DNA of 26,751 nt from CAZWUW01 sp964636895 (GTDB lineage: Bacteria > Bacillota > Thermincolia > Thermincolales > CAZWUW01). This document shows positions 7,468-15,927 of the stretch, one piece after another. Below the pieces are notes generated by a model that worked only from the letters and a program-made list of their open reading frames with translations, was not told the DNA's origin and ran no database searches. Each line of letters begins with the position of its first letter. Position 1 is the stretch's first letter. The stretch spans positions 1 to 26,751 of the forward strand of contig CAZWUW010000042.1 in NCBI GenBank assembly GCA_964636895.1, in the 5' to 3' direction. A program made the position numbers and the translations under genes.

Positions 7468-7806
7468 CTATTCCCAGCCTTGCCATACCTCCGGTGCATA
7501 GCCCACCGCAGCAAGCCTGCCATTACGCACAATAGGGGTCTGATAAAGACTTGGGTTTTTTAACAGTATTTCCTCCCGCACACTAGCGCCAACGATGCGG
7601 TCCAAATTCAGTCTTTTATAATCCCGGGCAGCGCTGTCAATCAGCTTCTCCAGTCCGACAGCGGCCTTGACGCTCTGCAGTTCACCCTTGCTCAAACCTT
7701 TTATCATTAAATCAATAAACTGATACCGAATATTCCTCTCCTTAAAATATCGTTCCGCCTTTTTTGTATCAAAGCATTTCTTCACCCCAAAAATCTGAAT
7801 GTTCAT
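7468..7806 (-). CDS. ArsC/Spx-like thioredoxin-fold protein
   Basis: This 112-residue protein belongs to the ArsC/YffB/Spx family. The N-terminus reads MNIQIFGVKKCFDTKKAERY, with one cysteine (Cys11) at the place of the ArsC nucleophile and no CxxC as in Spx. The later QTPIVRNG segment carries the cis-proline loop typical of the fold. Arsenate reduction is not assured, since the usual CxxxxxR active-site loop is not evident; many members are of unknown function. A ribosome site AAAGGGGG lies 8-9 nt before the ATG. It is divergent from the spore block. Confidence 0.8.
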   Translation of the reverse strand: MNIQIFGVKKCFDTKKAERYFKERNIRYQFIDLMIKGLSKGELQSVKAAVGLEKLIDSAARDYKRLNLDRIVGASVREEILLKNPSLYQTPIVRNGRLAAVGYAPEVWQGWE

Positions 7807-7911
7807 CAGTCAACCCCCTTTTTAAACATTCTGCCGGCGCTGGTACGTATTCTACAAATTGCATGCAAATCCTGCCAGCCCCTAAAACCGGCATTTTATA
7901 AAAATTTTTTT

Positions 7912-7924
7912 TGTAAATTTTACA
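7912..7924. repeat. AT-rich palindrome upstream of the SASP gene
   Basis: TGTAAA-T-TTTACA is a perfect 6-bp inverted repeat about 35 bp before the SASP start. A following AATACTA (7935-7941) resembles a sigma-G -10 box, but no good -35 element stands 18 bp upstream. No promoter is claimed. Confidence 0.3.
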
Positions 7925-7958
7925 TTTTCCGTAAATACTAACAGCGAGGTGCTGCCTG

Positions 7959-8150
7959 ATGACGAATACCAAAAAAAAGAAAAATAAAAGAAAACCCGCC
8001 ACCCAGCGGGACTTAATGAAAATAGAAATTGCCGCCGAGCTGGGCTTGCTTTATAAGCTGCAGCATGAAGGCTGGGGCGGCTTGAGCGCTGCGGAAACCG
8101 GCAAAATCGGCGGCCTGCTGACCAAAAAAATGAAACAGCAAAAAGACTGA
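7959..8150 (+). CDS. Small acid-soluble spore protein, alpha/beta type
   Basis: The protein has 63 residues. It has a lysine-rich N-terminal tail, the KIEIAAELGL segment (residues 21-30) and the C-terminal TGKIGGLLTKKM block that define alpha/beta SASPs. These proteins coat and protect spore DNA and are degraded on germination; the Glu-Ile bond in EIAAE matches the recognition site of the GPR protease. The middle (YKLQHEGWGGLSAAE) departs from the usual major-SASP sequence, so it may be a minor type. The ribosome site GAGGTG lies 7 nt upstream. The gene is 10 bp ahead of gerA and probably shares its transcript, which would put both in the forespore. Confidence 0.88.
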   Translation: MTNTKKKKNKRKPATQRDLMKIEIAAELGLLYKLQHEGWGGLSAAETGKIGGLLTKKMKQQKD

Positions 8151-8160
8151 GGTTCTCATT

Positions 8161-9789
8161 ATGCGCATCTGGAAAAAGAACTTTGGTTGGGTTAAGCCCG
8201 GGGAAAAAAAAGCCCTGGACAATCTCAAAGACCCAACCACAACAGATCAGCAACAGCCTTTGACCACCAACCTGGTGCAGCAGCCTTTGACCACTAACCT
8301 GGAGCTTAACCTGGAAATGGTCAGGCAGGTTATGGGCAATGCCCGGGATTTAATAATCAGAGAGTTCACGCTGGCTGCAGACGATAAGATCAGGGCGGCG
8401 ATTATTGCGCTGGGCGGTATGGCTGAGCGAAATTTGGTAAACAAGCATGTGCTTAATGCCCTGATGCTGGATATTCGTTTCCGGGAACCAATGAGCCGGG
8501 CTGACCTGTTTCGGCGTATTAAACAATACGGCATTTCCAACCTCCTGCTTAAGGAAGATAAAACCATTCAAGAAGTTGTGCGGGAAATAATTTCCGGAGA
8601 TACAATATTCCTTTTAGACGGTGTTGATAAAGCCCTAGCCATTGGCAGCCGGGGCTGGAAAGACCGTTCCGTTTCGGAACCTATCACCGAAGGCGTGGTG
8701 CGGGGGCCAAGGGATGGGTTTACCGAGACCATCCGCAACAATACTGCCCTGATTCGGCGGCGGATTAAAAGTCCGGACCTGCGTATCGACGGGGTCAAGG
8801 TAGGTGAACGCACCCAGACTGACGTTATGTTGGTTTATCTGGAGGGAGTAGCCAAACCGGAGGTGGTTGCGGAAATTAAAAAAAGACTGCAGCGGATTAA
8901 AATCGACAGTGTGCTGGAGAGCGGTTATATTGAAGAATTGATTGAAGATAACCCCCTGTCACCTTTTCCCCAGATTGAGCACAGCGAAAGACCGGATAAG
9001 GCGGCGGCGGCAATCCTGGAAGGCCGGGTAGCAATTCTGGTGGATACCACCCCTTTTGTGTTGATGGTGCCCACGGTATTTGTACAGTTTATCCAGGCCT
9101 CAGAAGACTATTACGAACGGTACTATCTGAGCATATTGATGCGGCTGGTGAGGATTGCCGCCTACCTTATATCCGTGACCCTGCCGGCCGTTTATATAGC
9201 CCTGACCAGTTTTCATCAGGAAATGATCCCCACACCCCTGGCCTTATCTGTTGCCGCTTCAAGGGAAGGGGTGCCTTTCCCGGCCATTGGAGAGGCTCTG
9301 ATAATGGAAGCTACATTCGAGATTCTGCGGGAAGCGGGTATCCGGCTGCCCCGCCCCACCGGCCAGGCAGTAAGTATCGTAGGCGCACTGGTGATTGGCC
9401 AGGCCGCGGTGGAGGCTGGCATTGTCTCCCAGACTATGGTGATTATTGTGGCCCTGACCGGGATCAGTTCTTTTGCCGTACCGGCATTCAATGCCGCCGC
9501 AGCCGGCCGACTGCTCAGATTCCCGCTGATGTTACTGGCTTCCGCGCTGGGCCTGTTTGGTATTTTAGCCGGCTTGAGCATTATTTTGATTCATATGGGC
9601 AGTATGCGTTCCTTCGGGGTAAACTACCTGGATCCAATTACTTCGGTTAATACAAGTGACTTTAAAGACCTGGCAGTAAGAAGCCCCTGGTGGTCCATGT
9701 TCCGGCGTCCCAGCATGATTGCCGGGGCAGCCAAAAAAAGGCAGCAACCCGGTCAGAAACCAGGTTCATTTGAAGATAAAGGACACTAA
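8161..9789 (+). CDS. Spore germination receptor subunit A (GerA/GerKA family)
   Basis: This 542-residue GerA-type protein has a soluble N-terminal half (about 1-290). It includes DLIIREFTL, SGDTIFLLDG, RGPRDGFTETIRNNTALIRRR and the ILEGRVAILVDTTPF segment. A membrane half follows with helices around 295-340, 385-440 and 445-475. The C-terminal LDPITSVN-FKDLAVRSPWW motif is typical. It sits in the spore inner membrane and, with the B and C subunits, senses germinants. The N-terminal linker contains a 9-residue tandem repeat (QPLTTNLVQ/QPLTTNLEL). The GAGG before the ATG overlaps the SASP stop, suggesting coupled translation. Confidence 0.95.
   Translation: MRIWKKNFGWVKPGEKKALDNLKDPTTTDQQQPLTTNLVQQPLTTNLELNLEMVRQVMGNARDLIIREFTLAADDKIRAAIIALGGMAERNLVNKHVLNALMLDIRFREPMSRADLFRRIKQYGISNLLLKEDKTIQEVVREIISGDTIFLLDGVDKALAIGSRGWKDRSVSEPITEGVVRGPRDGFTETIRNNTALIRRRIKSPDLRIDGVKVGERTQTDVMLVYLEGVAKPEVVAEIKKRLQRIKIDSVLESGYIEELIEDNPLSPFPQIEHSERPDKAAAAILEGRVAILVDTTPFVLMVPTVFVQFIQASEDYYERYYLSILMRLVRIAAYLISVTLPAVYIALTSFHQEMIPTPLALSVAASREGVPFPAIGEALIMEATFEILREAGIRLPRPTGQAVSIVGALVIGQAAVEAGIVSQTMVIIVALTGISSFAVPAFNAAAAGRLLRFPLMLLASALGLFGILAGLSIILIHMGSMRSFGVNYLDPITSVNTSDFKDLAVRSPWWSMFRRPSMIAGAAKKRQQPGQKPGSFEDKGH
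8254..8307 (+). repeat. Two-copy 27-bp tandem repeat inside gerA
   Basis: The unit starting CAGCCTTTGACCA at 8254 recurs at 8281 with three changes in its first 24 bases. It encodes nine residues twice and keeps the frame, in a glutamine- and threonine-rich linker before the first conserved GerA motif. A copy-number change would be tolerated by the reading frame. Confidence 0.75.
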
Positions 9790-9811
9790 AAACATACAAC
9801 GAGGTGCCTTA

Positions 9812-11002
9812 ATGCAACAGCGACTTATTATTTTAGGCCTCATGCTGGTCCTGCTCCTCATACCGGCAGGCTGTTGGAACGCCCGGGAAATAGATGAACT
9901 GGCCTTTGTTATGGGTATTGCCCTGGACGATGCCGGGAATGGCAGGATAAAAGTAACGGTACAAATAGCCAAGCCCAGCACCTATAGCAAGAGCCCTACC
10001 GGCGGCGGCACCGAGTCCGAAAAACCCTACTGGATTGCCACCGCTACTGGTAAAACAATTTTTGAGGCCATCCGGGACCTGGCCACCTTCTCTTCCCGGC
10101 GTATTTTTTGGTCCCATAACAAGATAATCCTTATTGGCGAAAAAATGGCCCGCCGGGATATTGCCGAAATCCTGGACTTTTTTAGCCGTAATCCGGAACT
10201 GCGTTTAAGGACCTGGATTGCCGTAGTGCCTGCAGATGCCGGCAAAATGCTGACAAAAGGGCCCGGCATGGAAGAAGTCCTGGCCGCCTCCCTGGAAAAA
10301 GTTACCGCGCAGCGCGTCTGGCCCGGTAAAGGTTACGGCATCATGCTAAAAGATTTCCTGGAGGACTACCTGAGTCCGGCCACATATCCGGTAGCCGCCA
10401 AAATTACCGTCACCGCGGGACCGGCCGGGCTTACCACCAGACTGGCCGGTGCCGCCATCTTCGGTGCGGACAAAATGACCGGTTGGCTGGACGAACAGGA
10501 AACCCGGGGCCTGCTCTGGCTGAAAGATAAAATGCATAGCGCCGTTATGGTTGTCCCCTGCCCTTTGGATGAACGCCCTCTTTCCATCGAAATCACCGGG
10601 GGGCATATAGATTACCAAAGCGAAATCAAAAAACAGCAGCCGCAACTAACTATAATGGCAAAGGCCAGCGGCAACCTCAGCGAACAGGCCTGTACAACTG
10701 ACTTCAACCGACCCGAAAACCTGCGCCAGCTGGAAAAAGCCCTGACAGCAGCCGTTACGGAAGACATCCGGGTAGCTACCCGAGTCGCCCAACAGGAATT
10801 GGGCCTGGATTTTCCCGGTTTCAACCAGGTCTTTCACTACCAGCATAACCAGGAATGGCACCGGATGCTAATGGACAGATGGCCCCGGCTTTTTAAAGAA
10901 ATGCCGGTTACTATCATGGTAGAGGCCAAAATTCCCCGCATCGCCCTGTTTGCAAAATCTCTGAAGTCGGAAAAAAAATATCCCGCACGTCGGGAAGATT
11001 AA
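9812..11002 (+). CDS. Spore germination receptor subunit C, lipoprotein (GerC family)
   Basis: The protein has 396 residues from the ATG at 9812, chosen because GAGGTG lies 5 nt upstream and because it gives a proper lipoprotein signal: a hydrophobic stretch (LIILGLMLVLLL) then the lipobox IPAGC. The mature start CWNAREIDELAFVMGIALD is the hallmark of Ger(x)C proteins. The rest is the three-domain GerAC region, including TWIAVVPADAGKML and the C-terminal basic-hydrophobic domain. It is anchored on the outer face of the spore inner membrane. The gene order is A-C-B; the C-to-B gap is 18 bp. Confidence 0.94.
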   Translation: MQQRLIILGLMLVLLLIPAGCWNAREIDELAFVMGIALDDAGNGRIKVTVQIAKPSTYSKSPTGGGTESEKPYWIATATGKTIFEAIRDLATFSSRRIFWSHNKIILIGEKMARRDIAEILDFFSRNPELRLRTWIAVVPADAGKMLTKGPGMEEVLAASLEKVTAQRVWPGKGYGIMLKDFLEDYLSPATYPVAAKITVTAGPAGLTTRLAGAAIFGADKMTGWLDEQETRGLLWLKDKMHSAVMVVPCPLDERPLSIEITGGHIDYQSEIKKQQPQLTIMAKASGNLSEQACTTDFNRPENLRQLEKALTAAVTEDIRVATRVAQQELGLDFPGFNQVFHYQHNQEWHRMLMDRWPRLFKEMPVTIMVEAKIPRIALFAKSLKSEKKYPARRED

Positions 11003-11020
11003 TATTAAGGTAAGGTATGC

Positions 11021-12121
11021 ATGAAACCAGCCAATGAAAAAGTCATTATCAATAACACCCAATTCCGGATGCTTGTTACCTGTCTGCTTTGGCCCACTAT
11101 CATAGGTTACGGCGCCGGCATGATGGCCAGAGAGGCTGGCCGCAATATGTGGTTGGGCGGCGTGTTAGCCCTGTTAATCACAGCGCTCTGGGCCCTTATG
11201 TTGATCCATATAGGGCAAAAATTCCCTGGCCGGACCATGGTCCAATACAGTCAACAGCTTTTGGGGACTTTATTGGGCAAATTTATTGGACTGGGCATGG
11301 TTTTATATTTCCTGCTGGCGGCAAACCAATCAGTCTCTATTTATGTCCATCACATAAATGATTTTCTGCTGCCGGAAACTCCTTTCGGAGTAATTACCGT
11401 CACTCATGTACTAATAGTTGGTTTCCTTGTCTGGCAAGGGCCCGAGGTTATTGCCCGGATTGGGGTGATTGGTTTTTTCATGGCCATTGTTTTCTCCAGC
11501 CTGGTTTTTCTGGCCTCTTTACATGAAATTGACTTCCACCGGGTATTGCCGCTATTGGATGTCGGGTTGTCGGCCATTGGTGCTGCCACCCTGACCGCAA
11601 ACTCCTTTGTCGGGCAAATACTGCCGGTAATAGCCATGGCCCTGCCCATGGTCAAAGAGCAAAAAAAAGCCGCCGGGGCGGCCTTGTCAGGCATAACTGT
11701 CGGCGGGTTAATTTGCATATTTTATATTCTTGCCGAGTTAATGGTCATGGGTCCACATGTAACGGCTCTAATGCGGGTCGCCTGCATGGATCTGGTGCGG
11801 GCTATCCAGATAACCGAATACCTGCACAGATTTGAATCCTTTATGGTGGGACTGTGGTATTGGAGCATGCTGGTGCAAGCCGGTTTTCTCACATACTGCG
11901 CTACCCTGGCCTGCCGGCAGACAATGGGTCTTAAAGAGCAAAACAAGTGGCCGGTAATAGCAGCAGGTATTATTATGATCGTCCTGACCTATGCGACCGC
12001 CTTCAACAGAGTTTATTTTTTAAATTATCTTGAGCACGGCTGGCAGTATATCGCACTGCCGGTACAACTCGGGCTGCCCCTTTTTCTGCTGTTTTTCAGC
12101 CTGTTTAGCAAAAAACAATAA
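11021..12121 (+). CDS. Spore germination receptor subunit B, permease (GerB family)
   Basis: This 366-residue protein has ten predicted hydrophobic segments and belongs to the endospore-germination branch of APC transporters. It begins with short polar residues and then the WPTIIGYGAGMMAREAG turn typical of the family; GTLLGKFIGLGMVLYFLLAAN and LPLLDVGLSAIGAATLTANS follow. It probably carries part of the germinant-binding site. Ribosome site TAAGG is 6 nt upstream. The operon ends here; no convincing terminator lies in the 31 bp before the convergent rhodanese gene. Confidence 0.94.
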   Translation: MKPANEKVIINNTQFRMLVTCLLWPTIIGYGAGMMAREAGRNMWLGGVLALLITALWALMLIHIGQKFPGRTMVQYSQQLLGTLLGKFIGLGMVLYFLLAANQSVSIYVHHINDFLLPETPFGVITVTHVLIVGFLVWQGPEVIARIGVIGFFMAIVFSSLVFLASLHEIDFHRVLPLLDVGLSAIGAATLTANSFVGQILPVIAMALPMVKEQKKAAGAALSGITVGGLICIFYILAELMVMGPHVTALMRVACMDLVRAIQITEYLHRFESFMVGLWYWSMLVQAGFLTYCATLACRQTMGLKEQNKWPVIAAGIIMIVLTYATAFNRVYFLNYLEHGWQYIALPVQLGLPLFLLFFSLFSKKQ

Positions 12122-12152
12122 CTACTCCTGTGTCACCTCACCGGCAAACTGA

Positions 12153-12596
12153 TCACTTTTTCAGGCCATAAGTCCAGCTATTCACACCGCCGCTCAGGTT
12201 ATATACCTCGGTATACCCCTGCTGCACCAAGAATCCTGCAGCCTCGGCACTTCTCCTGCCTGAACGGCAAACCAGCACGATTGGTTTATCCTTCGGCAGC
12301 TCAGTGAACCGTTCTTGAAACTCACTGGTCGGCATCAACTGCGTGCCGTCAATATGGCCCTGGTCATACTCCTCTTTTTCCCGGACATCAACGACCAGCA
12401 GATCTTTGTTGGTTTCCATCATCGTTTTTAACTCTTCCGCAGAAATATCCTTATAATTGACTTCGGTAGCCGTCGGTGTCTCACCGGCTGCCGGTGCTTT
12501 GGTTGCCCCGGTACTGCTGCAGCCTGCAGCCAGAAAACTTGCCAATAACAACATTAATACGAAACTGCTGAGTACTCTTTTTTTCGTAATGGCCAT
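12153..12596 (-). CDS. Rhodanese-domain lipoprotein (extracytoplasmic sulfurtransferase)
   Basis: The protein has 147 residues from the ATG at 12596. A signal peptide (MAITKKRVLSSFVLMLLLAS) ends in the lipobox FLAAGC, so Cys26 would be lipidated and the protein held outside the membrane. After a low-complexity Ala/Thr linker comes one rhodanese domain with VVDVREKEEYDQGHIDG and the active loop VCRSGRRSAEAAG (Cys110). Single-domain rhodaneses pass sulfane sulfur to thiols or cyanide. Start choice: ATG or GTG at 12605/12608 crowd the AGGAAGG site, while 12596 is about 6 nt from GGTGATG. Its promoter carries a CsoR/CstR-like dyad. Confidence 0.9.
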   Translation of the reverse strand: MAITKKRVLSSFVLMLLLASFLAAGCSSTGATKAPAAGETPTATEVNYKDISAEELKTMMETNKDLLVVDVREKEEYDQGHIDGTQLMPTSEFQERFTELPKDKPIVLVCRSGRRSAEAAGFLVQQGYTEVYNLSGGVNSWTYGLKK

Positions 12597-12630
12597 TTTC
12601 AACATCACCCTTCCTAAAAAAAATCACCCA

Positions 12631-12647
12631 ATACCCGCATGGGGTAT
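12631..12647 (-). promoter_or_regulatory. CsoR/CstR-like operator at the rhodanese promoter
   Basis: ATACCC-GCATG-GGGTAT is a perfect 6-bp inverted repeat of the G-tract type bound by CsoR-family repressors (copper-sensing CsoR, persulfide-sensing CstR). It starts 8 bp after the -10 box, over the expected transcription start. No CsoR-family gene is in the window. The family match is from memory of such operators. Confidence 0.5.
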
Positions 12648-12654
12648 ATGTCAT

Positions 12655-12683
12655 ATTCTACCCTCATATTAGCCGCCTGTCAA
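12655..12683 (-). promoter_or_regulatory. Sigma-A promoter of the rhodanese gene
   Basis: On minus, a perfect TTGACA (12683-12678) and TAGAAT (12660-12655) are separated by exactly 17 bp. Confidence 0.75.
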
Positions 12684-12743
12684 CCGGTTATTAATTCAAA
12701 AGAAACATAGAAATAGATGCCGCCGCGGAAATCCCCTGCACCT

Positions 12744-12793
12744 GTTCAAAAAACAAAGAAAAAGCGTGCCGCTTATTTCCCCAGCACACTTTT
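12744..12793 (-). terminator. Intrinsic terminator after the Cys-rich small protein
   Basis: On minus, AAAAGTGTGC (12793-12784) pairs with GCACGCTTTT (12769-12760) over 10 bp with one G-T pair and a 14-nt loop, followed by TCTTTGTTTTTT. It lies just after the small-protein stop and would close the ileS-side transcript. Confidence 0.65.
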
Positions 12794-12801
12794 GGAAAAC
12801 T

Positions 12802-12993
12802 TTATTTTTTATCATTAATAAGTTCTTTATAATAATTAGCAATATTGTCCTGAAACGTCTCCAAACAGTCTTTACAAATACACCAGCAGGCTTTTTCTTC
12901 TTTTTTCTCGTCATTCAGAATCATCGTGCAAGTCAGGTCGGCGGGCACCTCTTTGCCGCACAACTCACAGTTGGCGCATTTAAATTCTGACAC
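12802..12993 (-). CDS. Small Cys-rich, probably zinc-binding protein
   Basis: This 63-residue protein begins with GTG, 6 nt after GGGGGAG. Cysteines lie in CANCELCG at the N-terminus, a single Cys at 22, and CWCICKDC in the middle, followed by a helix. The spacing suggests one treble-clef-like zinc site, comparable with the small zinc-ribbon proteins encoded in this part of other clostridial genomes, but I do not recognise a named family. It follows ileS after 72 bp, the place where ylyA stands in Bacillus subtilis, though it is far shorter than YlyA. A terminator follows. Confidence 0.7.
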   Translation of the reverse strand: MSEFKCANCELCGKEVPADLTCTMILNDEKKEEKACWCICKDCLETFQDNIANYYKELINDKK

Positions 12994-13065
12994 TGTTACT
13001 CCCCCTTTCTCGGCAACATCTGTTTCTATATTAATTATATTATTATTTGTTCTGAAAAGCCAGCA

Positions 13066-15864
13066 CTAAATACCTTTGATTACACCGGCACAACGGGGAC
13101 AAAGGGCTGGGTGCGCCCCATCGTTGCCCACGCCTTCATCGTAAATCCAGCACCGCTCACACTTTCCACCGGCGGCCTGACTAACCGCCACGCTAAGCCC
13201 GGGCAGTCCTACTGCAGCTTTGGCATTATCCGGCACGAGCTGTCCCGGTCCGTATAAATCAACTTTTGAGACAATCAAAATGGTGGCCAGCTCCCCGGCC
13301 AGTGGTTTCAAAAACTCAGCCAGCGCGGCATCGGCATAAATCTCTACTGCCGCATCCAGCGAATGACCAATCACTTTTTCCTTCCGCGCACTTTCCAGGG
13401 CCCGGGCAATCTCCTCCCGGACCTTGAGCAGCCGGTCCCACTTTTCTTCCAGTGCCGGGTCAATGTACATCTCCCGCACCTCGGGCAAATCAGTCATCTG
13501 CACACTTGCCGGCGCAGCATCCGTTTTCGGCAGGTAACGCCAGATTTCCTCGGCGGTGAAAGCTAGCACCGGGGTCAGTAGCCTGACTAGGGCATTAATG
13601 ATTTCATGCATCACCGTCTGCGCAGCCCGCCGTTCCACCGCATCAGGCCGGGAAGTATACAGACGGTCCTTGATGATATCCAGATAAAAAGCGCTCATGT
13701 CCACAGTACAAAAATTATGCACCGCATGATATACAATATGAAACTCATAATCCCGGTAAGCACCGGTAACCCGCTTTATTAATTTATGCAGTTTCAACAA
13801 AGCCAGGCGGTCCAGTTCACCCAATTGTTCGTAAAGTACAGTGTCTTTAGTTGGCTCAAAATCATACAGATTGCCAATCAAATAACGGCAGGTATTCCTG
13901 ATTTTGCGGTAGGCCTCAGCCATCTGCTTCAAAATGCTGGGCGAACAGGCTACATCTGACCGGTAATCAATAGACGATACCCAAAGCCGCAAAATATCGG
14001 CCCCCATCTGTTTAATTACATCCAGCGGGTCGGTAACATTGCCCAGCGACTTGGACTGTTTGCGGCCCTGTTCATCTACCACAAAACCGTGCGTCAGCAC
14101 TGCCTTATATGGTGCCCGGCCGGTAGTGGCTACAGAAGTGCATAAAGATGAGTTGAACCAGCCGCGGTGCTGGTCACTGCCTTCCAGGTAAAGGTCGGCC
14201 GGCCAGCTAAGGTCAGGCCAGTATTCCGGCTGATCAAGCACTGCCTTATGGCTGGATCCGGAGTCAAACCAAACATCCATGATGTCGGTTTCTTTACGGA
14301 GTTCGCTGCTGCCGCAGGCGGGACAGTGCAGACCGGCCGGGGCTAATTCTTCGGCCTCCCGAGCAAACCAGACATCCGAACCATGTTCCCTGATCAGTCC
14401 GGATATATGTTTGACAGTTTCATCGGTGATAATTTCTTTGTCACAGGCGGCGCAATAAAAAATCGGTATAGGTACACCCCAGGTGCGCTGACGGGATATA
14501 CACCAGTCTCCCCGGTCGGCAATCATGTTATAAATACGATCACGGCCCCAGGCCGGAATCCACTGTACCCGGTCGATTTCTGCCAGCGCCTGCTGCCGGA
14601 AACCATTGATAGAAGCAAACCACTGCTCGGTAGCACGAAACAAAATAGGGGTCTTGCAGCGCCAGCAATGCGGGTACTGGTGCTGAATCCAATGCATCTT
14701 CATCAAAGCGCCCAGTTCTCCAAGCTTCACCACTACTGCCTTATTAGCTTCATCCGTATTTTTGCCCTCAACAAAACCACCTTCGGCAGTAAATACGCCC
14801 CGATTATCCAGCGGTGAAACCACCGGCAGGCCGTACTTTTTGCCTATTTCAAAATCTTCCGCCCCGTGCCCTGGAGCAGTATGCACACAGCCGGTACCCT
14901 GCTCCAGGGTAACATGTTCGCCCAGAATGAGCACAGAATGCCGGTCCAAAAATGGATGTTGGGTTTTGATTCCTTCCAGTTCTGCACCGCGGAAAGTTCC
15001 TAGCACCCCGCTGTGGGCCTGGCCTACCGCGTCCAGAAAACTATCCGTCAATTCCGAAGCCACCAGCAGGTTTTCCCCATTTACATCAATCAGGCTGTAC
15101 TCAAAATCCGGATGCAGCGTTATGGCCATATTTGCCGGCAGCGTCCACGGAGTGGTAGTCCAAATCACCACATATGTGTTTTGCTCCGGTAATTTGCCTT
15201 TTCCCTCACAAACGGCAAACTTCACATATATGGAAGCAGATTTTTTGTCCGCATATTCTACCTCGGCTTCTGCCAGGGCGGTTTCACAATGCGCGCACCA
15301 GTAAACAGGCTTTAAACCTTTATAAATATAGCCCCGTTTGGCCATTTCCCCAAAAACTTCAATCTGTTTGGCCTCAAAGTGCGGCAGCAAGGTAAGATAC
15401 GAGTTTTCCCAGTCACCACGAACCCCCAGCCGCTGCATCTCGCCCTTTTGAATCTCTACATATTTCAACGCATATTCCTTGCAGCGCCGGCGAAACTCCA
15501 CCGCTCCCACGGCATGCCGGTTAATACCCAGTTCTTTGATTGCCCGCTGCTCAATGGGCAGGCCATGCGTATCCCAACCGTGCACATATGGGGCGTCAAA
15601 ACCGTCCATGGACTTAAACTTGGCAATAATATCCTTCAACACCTTATTCAGGGTATGACCCAAATGAATATCTCCGTTGGCATAGGGGGGTCCGTCATGC
15701 AGGATAAATTTTTGCTGGCCCTTGTTTTTAAGCTGCACCTGCCGGTAAACATCCATTTCGTCCCAATGCTGCAGAATCTCCGGCTCCCGCTCAGGCAGGT
15801 TAGCCCGCATCGGAAAATCTGTCTGCGGCAGGTTCAGGGTCTTACTGTAATCAACTTTTTCCAC
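13066..15864 (-). CDS. ileS: Isoleucyl-tRNA synthetase
   Basis: This 932-residue class I synthetase charges tRNA-Ile. The HIGH signature is HLGH (67-70) within DGPPYANGDIHLGHTLNK, and the KMSKS loop is KQSKS in GRKQSKSLGN. The CP1 editing domain lies between them (VIWTTTPWTLPANMA, TGCVHTAPGHGAEDF). The C-terminus has a four-Cys zinc site (C902, C905, C922, C925) as in bacterial-type IleRS. Length matches the family. The start is GTG at 15864, about 9 nt from GGAGGAG. It is preceded by a T-box leader with its own promoter, so it can be induced by uncharged tRNA-Ile apart from the upstream division genes. Confidence 0.97.
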   Translation of the reverse strand: MEKVDYSKTLNLPQTDFPMRANLPEREPEILQHWDEMDVYRQVQLKNKGQQKFILHDGPPYANGDIHLGHTLNKVLKDIIAKFKSMDGFDAPYVHGWDTHGLPIEQRAIKELGINRHAVGAVEFRRRCKEYALKYVEIQKGEMQRLGVRGDWENSYLTLLPHFEAKQIEVFGEMAKRGYIYKGLKPVYWCAHCETALAEAEVEYADKKSASIYVKFAVCEGKGKLPEQNTYVVIWTTTPWTLPANMAITLHPDFEYSLIDVNGENLLVASELTDSFLDAVGQAHSGVLGTFRGAELEGIKTQHPFLDRHSVLILGEHVTLEQGTGCVHTAPGHGAEDFEIGKKYGLPVVSPLDNRGVFTAEGGFVEGKNTDEANKAVVVKLGELGALMKMHWIQHQYPHCWRCKTPILFRATEQWFASINGFRQQALAEIDRVQWIPAWGRDRIYNMIADRGDWCISRQRTWGVPIPIFYCAACDKEIITDETVKHISGLIREHGSDVWFAREAEELAPAGLHCPACGSSELRKETDIMDVWFDSGSSHKAVLDQPEYWPDLSWPADLYLEGSDQHRGWFNSSLCTSVATTGRAPYKAVLTHGFVVDEQGRKQSKSLGNVTDPLDVIKQMGADILRLWVSSIDYRSDVACSPSILKQMAEAYRKIRNTCRYLIGNLYDFEPTKDTVLYEQLGELDRLALLKLHKLIKRVTGAYRDYEFHIVYHAVHNFCTVDMSAFYLDIIKDRLYTSRPDAVERRAAQTVMHEIINALVRLLTPVLAFTAEEIWRYLPKTDAAPASVQMTDLPEVREMYIDPALEEKWDRLLKVREEIARALESARKEKVIGHSLDAAVEIYADAALAEFLKPLAGELATILIVSKVDLYGPGQLVPDNAKAAVGLPGLSVAVSQAAGGKCERCWIYDEGVGNDGAHPALCPRCAGVIKGI

Positions 15865-15927
15865 AGGTATTGCTCCTCCTCCATTCTAAAAACCAGTATT
15901 ATTTAATCAAGAGTATCTTTTTACAAC

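Noticed and set aside
7912..7941. Sigma-G promoter of the SASP-ger operon
   Set aside because: AATACTA resembles the -10 box, but there is no good GNATR-type -35 at 18 bp. The call would rest on expectation rather than sequence.
14762..15304. Plus-strand frame (180 codons) antisense to ileS
   Set aside because: It is a shadow of ileS with low-complexity Ser/Pro-rich translation and no start signal.
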